Source: Rikenellaceae bacterium (GTDB lineage Bacteria; Bacteroidota; Bacteroidia; Bacteroidales; UBA932). Taken from it: 42,595 nucleotides of DNA. The translations under genes and the position numbers were made by a program. The notes under the pieces are model-generated. The model worked only from the letters and a program-made list of their open reading frames with translations, ran no database searches and was not told the origin of the DNA. Positions 6,812-12,684 of this stretch are shown in pieces; the stretch's first letter is position 1, and each line of letters starts with the position of its first letter. The stretch lies in contig CAAGIG010000027.1 of assembly GCA_900769885.1 (NCBI GenBank), positions 1 through 42,595 of the forward strand, in the 5' to 3' direction.

Positions 6812-7915
6812 ATGTTATCACGTTTTTCCGTCACAAACTATATGGGATTCCCAGAAAAGATCACATGGGATTTATCCAAACCTCACGATTATGCTTTTAA
6901 CTCAAACTTGATACATAACGGGATTGTTAAAAACGGTATTATTTACGGTGTGAATGGCTCCGGCAAGACTAGTCTAGGCAAAGCTGTTTTTGATATTGTA
7001 AGTTTAGTAAATAATGTCAATCCAGTTGATTATGGTAGAGTGATATATCAAGGAGCGCCAAATGATCCTATTGATTTTGAATATAGCTTTGTCTTTGATG
7101 GTGGCAAAAAAGTAGACTATTCTTATAGTAAAAATTCACAGGGATTGATTATCAAAGAATCTCTACTTTATCAAGGACAGAAAATATTTACAAAGGATAT
7201 TAATGAGGTTTACTTCTGCAATGAATTCTCTGTTAATCCTATAATGCGCAAAAAATTGGCAGAAAATGCTAATGCTGTTTCCATCCTTAAATTTATATTT
7301 AGCTCTTACCCTTTATCCAAGAATCACTATATCCAATTATTGATGGATTTTATTGGCTCTATGTTATGGTTTAGGTGTTTAGATGAACGAAACTACATAG
7401 GTATTGATACCAGTCGCGTATATATTGAAGATTACATAATTAAACATGGCTATCTTAATGAATTTGCCAAATTCATTAAGGAGGAAAGTGGACAAGAATT
7501 TGATTTTACGCCGACACAAGATGAAGACAAGGTAATAACCTGTAAAATTGGCAACAATGCTGTTCCTTTTTTGTCAGTAATATCAACGGGAACAATGTCC
7601 CTAGAATTATTGTTTTATTGGACAAAGAGAATGAAAGAAGCTTCTGTAAAATTTGTATTCATTGACGAATTTGATGCATTCTATCATTTCGACTTATCTA
7701 TAAATGTCTGCAAAACATTATTCAAAGAGGATTTTCAGGTTTTTATGTCTTCTCATAATACAATGTTGTTAAGTAATGACTTTATTCGTCCAGATTGCGG
7801 ATTCATCATTAGCAATAATAAAATAGACGCTATTAGTAATCTAACAAGTCGAGGAGAACTTAGACAAGGTCATAACATAGAAAAGATGTACCGTGCCGGA
7901 TCATTTGATATTTAG
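6812..7915 (+). CDS. AAA_15/RloA-like ATPase of a two-gene defence-type module
   Basis: A 367-residue ATPase of the ABC/SMC-like AAA_15/AAA_21 group. Visible motifs are Walker A GVNGSGKT (46-53), an ABC-signature-like STGTMSLELL (258-267), Walker B FVFIDE (281-286) with catalytic Glu286, the H-loop SSHN (314-316, His315) and the C-terminal NIEKMYRAGSF typical of RloA-like ATP-binding proteins. The middle part (about 130-240) is family-specific and charged. The Toprim-like gene follows after 7 nt. Known two-gene systems pairing such an ATPase with a Toprim effector include PARIS (AriA/AriB) and the AbiL/RloAB types; in those the ATPase acts as sensor or scaffold. I cannot assign it to one of them by sight. 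Codon use is more AT-rich than in the flanking core genes, consistent with transfer. Confidence 0.8.
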   Translation: MLSRFSVTNYMGFPEKITWDLSKPHDYAFNSNLIHNGIVKNGIIYGVNGSGKTSLGKAVFDIVSLVNNVNPVDYGRVIYQGAPNDPIDFEYSFVFDGGKKVDYSYSKNSQGLIIKESLLYQGQKIFTKDINEVYFCNEFSVNPIMRKKLAENANAVSILKFIFSSYPLSKNHYIQLLMDFIGSMLWFRCLDERNYIGIDTSRVYIEDYIIKHGYLNEFAKFIKEESGQEFDFTPTQDEDKVITCKIGNNAVPFLSVISTGTMSLELLFYWTKRMKEASVKFVFIDEFDAFYHFDLSINVCKTLFKEDFQVFMSSHNTMLLSNDFIRPDCGFIISNNKIDAISNLTSRGELRQGHNIEKMYRAGSFDI

Positions 7916-7922
7916 GTAAGCC

Positions 7923-8723
7923 ATGATTCTATTCATCTTTGAAGGCCAAGTGGAGGAGCCTAAAATTATGGCTACTTTAGAGCAACTGTTCCTCAATAGA
8001 ATTGAAGAACAGTTGATATGTTCTTATGGTGCTGACACATATACTCTTTGGAAAGATATTGTTGAATATCAAAAGAGTGGATATGAAATTGACGTATTTA
8101 GCATTATTAAAGAGCGCTTACACTCTAGAGGAGATCATTCACTTGATGAGTATTATTCACACCAGATAGAATCAATTTACTTGTTTTTTGATTACGACCC
8201 ACAAAATAGAACCATCCCAGCAGATACACTTAATCTTGCTATAGCAAATATGGTAAACTTGTTTTCTGACCCTATGAATAAAGGACAGATTTACATTAGC
8301 TACCCTATGATTGAAGCTGTATATTGTGAGAACAATTCATGCGATGATACCTACATCTCTTATAGCGTGCCAATAAGCGAGTGTAAAACAAAGGAGTGGA
8401 GCAACGCTTACGAGTATGGTCGAAAAAGGCTAAAAGTTATCTTTAAAACGAACAAAAGTAATATTATAACGGAACCACTCACAGAAGAGAGAATTTCAGA
8501 GTTGAAAGATACGTGGACGAATATAATAAAGCTCAATGCCATAAAAGCAAACTATATCACAAACGATATAATTGTTATGCCAGAAGATATGACTGATATT
8601 GAGCAGAAAAAGATATTTGACGGACAACTACAAAAATTTGTAAACACAAATTCGTCCGTGTCTATCTTAAGTGCTTTTGCAATATTCCTATACGAATATT
8701 TTCATGGAAACGGAGAATTTTAA
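7923..8723 (+). CDS. RloB/AriB-like Toprim-fold putative effector
   Basis: A 266-residue protein. The first strand ILFIFEGQVEEPKIM (2-16) has the E-G-x-x-x-E-P pattern seen in RloB/Toprim proteins, with Glu7 as the candidate general acid/metal residue. A second strand SIYLFFDYDPQ (84-94) gives the D90-x-D92 pair expected in a Toprim active site, and YPMIEAVYCEN comes later. Toprim relatives cut nucleic acid (for instance AriB cleaves host tRNA), so a nuclease effector is inferred. The C-terminal half (about 140-266) is unrecognised and mostly helical in appearance. The start is 7 nt after the ATPase stop, so it is co-expressed and probably translationally coupled. No membrane segment or signal is present. 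No third gene follows before the GC-rich spacer. Confidence 0.7.
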   Translation: MILFIFEGQVEEPKIMATLEQLFLNRIEEQLICSYGADTYTLWKDIVEYQKSGYEIDVFSIIKERLHSRGDHSLDEYYSHQIESIYLFFDYDPQNRTIPADTLNLAIANMVNLFSDPMNKGQIYISYPMIEAVYCENNSCDDTYISYSVPISECKTKEWSNAYEYGRKRLKVIFKTNKSNIITEPLTEERISELKDTWTNIIKLNAIKANYITNDIIVMPEDMTDIEQKKIFDGQLQKFVNTNSSVSILSAFAIFLYEYFHGNGEF

Positions 8724-8764
8724 ATATCCTCTACACATCTCCAAATAGTTTAAAAAATAATTGA

Positions 8765-8786
8765 TTTTGGGGAACTTTTGGGGAAA
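8765..8786 (+). repeat. Tandem 10-bp repeat downstream of the defence operon
   Basis: TTTTGGGGAA occurs twice in 21 bp (8765-8774 and 8776-8785), separated by a C, immediately before the long hairpin. Tandem G-rich repeats at an element end can be recombinase arm sites; there is no further support. Confidence 0.45.
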
Positions 8787-8790
8787 TTAT

Positions 8791-8832
8791 GCAGAAAAGT
8801 GGCTCACAGATGTCTGTAAGCCACTTTTCTGC
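8791..8832. repeat. Long 20-bp-arm hairpin
   Basis: Arms 8791-8810 and 8813-8832 match at 19 of 20 positions (C8805/A8818 mismatch) around a 2-nt centre; the core is AAAAGTGGCT/AGCCACTTTT and the ends are GCAGA/TCTGC. No T-run follows on either strand, so it is not a standard terminator. Its last 8 nt overlap the tRNA-Ser-like repeat copy at 8825-8846. It may be a structured element end or a folded RNA. Confidence 0.7.
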
Positions 8833-8846
8833 GGTGTGGGGGGATT
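8825..8846 (-). repeat. Partial duplicate of the tRNA-Ser 3' end (attachment-site-like)
   Basis: This 22-nt block matches 9000-9022 except for one T/A change and one missing G. The second copy contains the acceptor 3' strand, the T-arm 3' strand and the CA end of tRNA-Ser(GCT). Duplicated tRNA 3' ends are the usual footprint of tyrosine-integrase insertion. No integrase gene remains. The block between the copies (8847-8999) is GC-rich, unlike its surroundings, and carries no gene I can support. Confidence 0.55.
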
Positions 8847-8970
8847 GGGCCTTCGGCATTCCCCTGGCTTCGCGGGGTACCTTGCAGAAAACCTTCTTCG
8901 TGCTATCGCACTCAGGGTTTTTTGCACCCATCCCTTTCGCTCAAGCATAGCTTGGCTCAGATATGGGCAC

Positions 8971-9003
8971 AAAAAAACCGAATGATTTGCATCATCCGGT
9001 TTT
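8971..9003 (-). terminator. Rho-independent terminator of tRNA-Ser
   Basis: On the minus strand, AAAACCG-G-ATGAT, loop GCAA, ATCAT-T-CGGTTTTTTT: two stem blocks around one mismatch, then seven T. It begins about 3 nt after the tRNA-Ser CA end. Confidence 0.85.
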
Positions 9004-9006
9004 CTG

Positions 9007-9093
9007 CGGTGAGGGGGGGATTCGAACCCCCGGAACCCTTACGAGTTCGGCAGTTTAGCAAACTGCTGGTTTCAGCCACTCACCCACCTCACC
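9007..9093 (-). tRNA. tRNA-Ser (anticodon GCT)
   Basis: An 87-nt class II tRNA with a long variable arm. Acceptor arms GGTGAGG (minus 9093-9087) and CCTCACC (9014-9008) pair, with discriminator G at 9007 followed by CA. The anticodon arm has loop TTGCTAA between GCAGT and ACTGC, giving GCT. The T loop is TTCGAAT. It has its own promoter (9110-9140) and terminator, and lies 53 nt downstream of floA. Confidence 0.95.
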
Positions 9094-9109
9094 AATCCAT
9101 TAAGGACTG

Positions 9110-9140
9110 CAAAGGTAATACAAAAAGAATAAAAAACAAA
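9110..9140 (-). promoter_or_regulatory. Complete Bacteroides-type promoter of tRNA-Ser
   Basis: On the minus strand: TTTG (9140-9137), exactly 19 nt, then TACCTTTG (9117-9110), the textbook -33/-7 arrangement. Transcription would begin around 9105, about 12 nt before the tRNA 5' end. Confidence 0.85.
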
Positions 9141-9146
9141 TTTATT

Positions 9147-10100
9147 CTATTTTGCTATGTTTTCTCTCATTTCTGTGTCGGCCTGGATGTTTTTGATTTT
9201 GTAGTAATCCATTATGCCGAGGTTGCCTGAACGGAAGGCGTCTGCCATTGCAAGAGGGATCTCTTTCTCAGCCTCAATTACCTTAGCGCGAGCTTCTTGA
9301 GCTTTGGCTTTCATCTCTTGTTCAAGAGCTACTGCCATTGCGCGTTTCTCTTCTGCGCGGGCTTGTGCAATATTTTTGTCTGCGTTTGCCTGGTCGATTT
9401 GAAGCACAGCACCGATATTTTTTCCGATGTCGATGTCGGCGATATCGATAGAGAGAATCTCAAAAGCTGTTCCTGCGTCAAGTCCTTTTGCCAATACTAC
9501 TTTAGAGATAGAGTCTGGATTTTCAAGAACTTCTTTATGTGATTCGGCAGAACCGATGCTCGATACGATACCTTCACCAACGCGGGCAAGGACAGTCTCT
9601 TCGCCTGCACCTCCGACAAGTTGTCTGATGTTTGCACGAACGGTAACACGGGCTTTTGCTATAAGCTGGATACCGTCTTTTGCCACAGCTGTAACGGGAG
9701 GAGTGTTGATAACTTTAGGGTTTACTGACATTTGTACAGCTTCGAAAACGTCACGACCGGCAAGATCGATAGCTGCTGCCATTTTGAAATCAAGGGTGAT
9801 GTTTGCTTTGTCTGCAGAGATAAGTGCATTAACTACATTAGGAACGTTTCCTTTTGCAAGATAGTGGGCTTCAAGAGCATTTGCATCAAGTTTCAAACCC
9901 GCTTTTGTTCCTGTAATCATTGCCATAACGATGGTGCTGGGTGGAACTTTTCTCCAGCGCATCAATACCAATTGCAATAGAGAGATTCTGACACCTGAAA
10001 TAAGTGCCTGGAACCAAAGTGTGATTGGGAAGAACCACAATAGGATAATCAAGCCAACAAGGGCTACTGCTATCCAGACGATAAAAGTAATTTCAACCAT
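9147..10100 (-). CDS. floA: Flotillin-like protein FloA (SPFH family)
   Basis: A 317-residue membrane-associated scaffold of functional membrane microdomains. The N terminus has a hydrophobic hairpin (about 5-50: FIVWIAVALVGLIILLWFFPITLWFQALISG). An SPFH/PHB domain follows (about 55-230) with PPSTIVMAMITGTKAGL, LEAHYLAKGNVPNVVNALISA and GIVSSIGSAESHKEVLENPD. The Ala/Glu-rich coiled coil (about 235-285) is QANADKNIAQARAEEKRAMA and onward. The C terminus LGIMDYYKIKNIQADTEMR is the FloA/YqfA signature. It is the last gene of a PD40/SPOR-nfeD-floA transcript, 8 nt after nfeD; the nfeD-floA pairing is conserved in bacteria. No terminator precedes the tRNA-Ser promoter. Confidence 0.95.
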   Translation of the reverse strand: MVEITFIVWIAVALVGLIILLWFFPITLWFQALISGVRISLLQLVLMRWRKVPPSTIVMAMITGTKAGLKLDANALEAHYLAKGNVPNVVNALISADKANITLDFKMAAAIDLAGRDVFEAVQMSVNPKVINTPPVTAVAKDGIQLIAKARVTVRANIRQLVGGAGEETVLARVGEGIVSSIGSAESHKEVLENPDSISKVVLAKGLDAGTAFEILSIDIADIDIGKNIGAVLQIDQANADKNIAQARAEEKRAMAVALEQEMKAKAQEARAKVIEAEKEIPLAMADAFRSGNLGIMDYYKIKNIQADTEMRENIAK

Positions 10101-10108
10101 AAATCGAT

Positions 10109-10570
10109 TTATTTAAGTTTTACATATATTTTATTTTCAATGATTTGGGTCACAATGACTGACTTTTGCGGATCAATAATCCCTTCCATTGAAGTGGCTT
10201 CTACGCTATGCGTTCCCAATAGAACTTTGCCCATAGGTGCGAGTCTGGTCAATGAGAGTCCTTCCATCCCCACCTCTATCCCTTTCTCCTGTGGAGTAGA
10301 GTCAGATTTGCTGTCAATTTCAGTTGTCAATGAGAGTTTTCTCCAGGTTTTGGCTCTCAATGCCAGCACTACGAAGAGACTTAAAAGGATTATATTCAAA
10401 AGGATTGTGAAAATTCCTCCTGTCTGTCCGAATTCTGTCCAACCGACATAGCAGGATGCCACCAATGAAGCCAAGCCGATAAATCCGGTAATAAATATCC
10501 CTGGAATCAGAATTATCTCTGCAATTATCAGAAGTATCCCAACTAGAATCAATGTGATAATGAGTCCCAT
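10109..10570 (-). CDS. NfeD-family membrane protein (short form)
   Basis: A 153-residue NfeD protein without the ClpP-like protease domain found in long NfeD1a proteins. Three hydrophobic segments lie at about 2-25, 27-45 and 50-72. The C-terminal NfeD OB-fold-like domain spans about 95-153 (GMEGLSLTRLAPMGKVLLGTHSVEA, VIVTQIIENKIYVKLK). It is encoded directly before floA (8-nt gap) and 3 nt after the PD40/SPOR gene, so all three are likely translated from one mRNA. It is expected to work with FloA in membrane microdomain organisation. Confidence 0.9.
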   Translation of the reverse strand: MGLIITLILVGILLIIAEIILIPGIFITGFIGLASLVASCYVGWTEFGQTGGIFTILLNIILLSLFVVLALRAKTWRKLSLTTEIDSKSDSTPQEKGIEVGMEGLSLTRLAPMGKVLLGTHSVEATSMEGIIDPQKSVIVTQIIENKIYVKLK

Positions 10571-10573
10571 AGC

Positions 10574-12433
10574 TTATAGTGTATTTAATGTGATGTTTTC
10601 AACCCCCAGGTCTGACAATGTCTTAATAAGGTATTCTGCATCTTCTTTTTTTGCAAACGGTCCTACCATATATATAATATTGTCTCCCTGTGTCCCTTTC
10701 GAAATATCTTTCTTGCAGGTTTGTTGTATAATTGTAATGACCGACGAAGGGAGCCCCTCCTCATATCCGTTCAGGATAACTGAGTAGCCGTTGCTGTTGT
10801 TCTGATTTTTCTCAATGTTTTTGGCTTTTTTAACAGAGATGCTTTCGCCGTTGTTAAACGCAACAATAAACGCACTCGAGAATCCCCTCTTGCGGACAGT
10901 ATTGAGGTTTGAAAGTGCCTCTGCGTGTGTGCGGAATAAACCTACTGTATGAAGGTATTTGCCCGATGAAAGTTTCTTGACAAAGACAGGACTCAGCCCT
11001 TTAAGTTCTTTTGTTTTGGCCTTTGAACTCAAAACCGCAATCTGAATCTGGTAAACAAGTCCTTCTGGCAAGGTGTTGTCAAGGGCAAATTGTCCCTCTT
11101 TTAACACTTTGAACGAGTAGTCGAATTTCGGTTTTGGAATCTCTACCTCCATATAAGGGATTTCTCCCATCTCCTTTTTCTCAAATTTGTATGTGGAGGA
11201 GATTGAATCTGCTGCTTCAGAGGTCTCTTCCTGCTCCACATCGTGGATAATAATCCCTTTTGAGAGGAATTCCATTTCAAGTTTGTGTACCTCTTTGGTC
11301 AATTTGTCCAATTCCTGTTTTATAGAGGAACTCCCTTTTTCAATATCTTCGATAATCTCTTTCAAAAACTCTTTGTCGTTTTCGCCTGCTTTTTCGTACA
11401 AACCGCGACTCTCTGCGAGTTTTTCCCTTTTCTCCCGATAATCCTGCTGAAGTACCTTTATTTTATTAATAAGGATAGAGTAATTGTTGTATGTTTGGTG
11501 CAAAGCACTGTCAATGATTGGTTTGTCAGCTACAGGAGTCTCTTCCAAAGCAGATTGTGCAATTTTGAATGAAGCAATTTCTGCAGCACTCTCATCAGGT
11601 TGCAAAGCTGTTTTGACAGGTGTGGAAATCGCCTGCAGCACATATCCTCCAATCTCCCCGCTTTGGGAGTTCCTGTCAGAGAAAATCAAAGTGTAATTCC
11701 CGTCAAAGGTGTTGTGATATATAAGGTCATTATGGGTAGATGAGTATGGAAATCCAAGATTTTCAGGAATTCCCCATTCTCCACTTTCGTTATCCCATTC
11801 GCTTTTGAACAAATCATAACCTCCAATTCCCGCAAATCCGTTTGATGCAAAATAGAGAGTTTTTCCATCCGGGCTGAGCAGCGGGTATATCTCATCTCCG
11901 CTCGAAGTGGTGTTTTCACTCAATACTTGTGGCGCTGACCAAAATGTGTTGTTGATCCTTTCTGAGGTGTAAAGGTTCCACGCACCACTCTCATCGGGAG
12001 CAGAGAATATGATCTTATTGGTGTTTTCAGGAAGGTAAACTGCTGAATAATAGGGGTGTCGTACGGATGATTTGTTGAGTGGGTTGGGCAATGGAATCCA
12101 ACTTTTCTCTTCAAAATCTGAAATGTAGAGATAAAAATCGCCGATTTCCAATTCTTTTGAGTCGAGAACATCTGGACGGACGATATACTCCAACATACTT
12201 TGTCCATTCTCGCAATTCAGAATTCTGGTCTGAAGTTCAACAATCTTTGCAGAGTCTGTGGTTTGCTGCAAAGCTTTGTGATACAGTGAAACAGCTTGTT
12301 CAAACTGATAGTTATGGTGAAGTTCCTGCGCCTGTGCTTCATACTCTTCTGCACTTTTGGCAGGGTTGAGGTTCTCGCCTAAAAGTGTGAGTGAGAGCAG
12401 TATGGCGGTAAAACTTGTAAATATCGCTTTCAT
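10574..12433 (-). CDS. Periplasmic PD40-repeat protein with C-terminal SPOR-like domains
   Basis: A 619-residue exported protein. A signal peptide (about 1-28) is followed by a TPR-like region (about 29-75: YEAQAQELHHNYQFEQAVSLYHKALQQ). PD40/WD40-like beta-propeller repeats span about 125-265 (NKIIFSAPDESGAWNLY, IYPLLSPDGKTLYFASNGFAGIGGYDLF). A coiled coil lies at about 315-395 (KVLQQDYREKREKLAESRGLYEKAGEND and onward), and two SPOR-like units at about 450-520 (YQIQIAVLSSKAKTKEL, GKYLHTVGLFRTHAEAL) and 545-619 (YSVILNGYEEG, YMVGPFAKKEDAEYLIKTL). SPOR domains bind denuded peptidoglycan glycan, so a cell-wall-linked envelope role is likely. It heads the nfeD-floA operon. Confidence 0.75.
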   Translation of the reverse strand: MKAIFTSFTAILLSLTLLGENLNPAKSAEEYEAQAQELHHNYQFEQAVSLYHKALQQTTDSAKIVELQTRILNCENGQSMLEYIVRPDVLDSKELEIGDFYLYISDFEEKSWIPLPNPLNKSSVRHPYYSAVYLPENTNKIIFSAPDESGAWNLYTSERINNTFWSAPQVLSENTTSSGDEIYPLLSPDGKTLYFASNGFAGIGGYDLFKSEWDNESGEWGIPENLGFPYSSTHNDLIYHNTFDGNYTLIFSDRNSQSGEIGGYVLQAISTPVKTALQPDESAAEIASFKIAQSALEETPVADKPIIDSALHQTYNNYSILINKIKVLQQDYREKREKLAESRGLYEKAGENDKEFLKEIIEDIEKGSSSIKQELDKLTKEVHKLEMEFLSKGIIIHDVEQEETSEAADSISSTYKFEKKEMGEIPYMEVEIPKPKFDYSFKVLKEGQFALDNTLPEGLVYQIQIAVLSSKAKTKELKGLSPVFVKKLSSGKYLHTVGLFRTHAEALSNLNTVRKRGFSSAFIVAFNNGESISVKKAKNIEKNQNNSNGYSVILNGYEEGLPSSVITIIQQTCKKDISKGTQGDNIIYMVGPFAKKEDAEYLIKTLSDLGVENITLNTL

Positions 12434-12457
12434 ATAGCACGCAAAATAATATTAATA

Positions 12458-12527
12458 TCGTACAAGAAATACGGACAAGCTTTGAATTTATTGCAACGGA
12501 CGCAGTCGTATTTCTGTCGTTGTACGA
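12458..12527. repeat. Inverted repeat in the leader of the PD40-nfeD-floA operon
   Basis: TCGTACAAGAAATACG (12458-12473) pairs with CGTATTTCT (12507-12515) plus TGTACGA (12521-12527), the right arm being interrupted by GTCGT (12516-12520). With transcription starting near 12523 on the minus strand, the arms would sit at the very 5' end and middle of an approximately 90-nt leader, able to fold into a bulged stem of about 16 bp. The right side also contains the small palindrome GTCGTACAACGAC (minus strand). Confidence 0.5.
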
Positions 12528-12535
12528 CAAATATA
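12528..12535 (-). promoter_or_regulatory. -7 box of the PD40-nfeD-floA operon
   Basis: On the minus strand TATATTTG matches TAnnTTTG, 95 nt before the start at 12433. It abuts the leader inverted repeat. Confidence 0.5.
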
Positions 12536-12629
12536 ATTAATTATGAAATACAAATTGAAAAAAATGGGCCGAGATTGATGAATTCATCAAAGAAAATGAG
12601 TAAATGCTTTATAAATAAGAAAAAAGTAG

Positions 12630-12637
12630 TACTTTTG
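12630..12637 (+). promoter_or_regulatory. -7 box of secDF
   Basis: TACTTTTG matches TAnnTTTG, 48 nt before the ATG at 12685. CTTT at 12607-12610 sits at the 19-nt spacing as a partial -33 element. Confidence 0.6.
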
Positions 12638-12684
12638 TACCCTTAAATTTTTGTGTAAACTCTAAAATCTTAAAATAATTTAAT

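Noticed and set aside
8731..8985. Small open frames on both strands (66 codons minus, 74 and 61 codons) in the GC-rich spacer
   Set aside because: They overlap each other on opposite strands, run through the long hairpin and the repeat, have no promoter or signal, and read as compositional artefacts.
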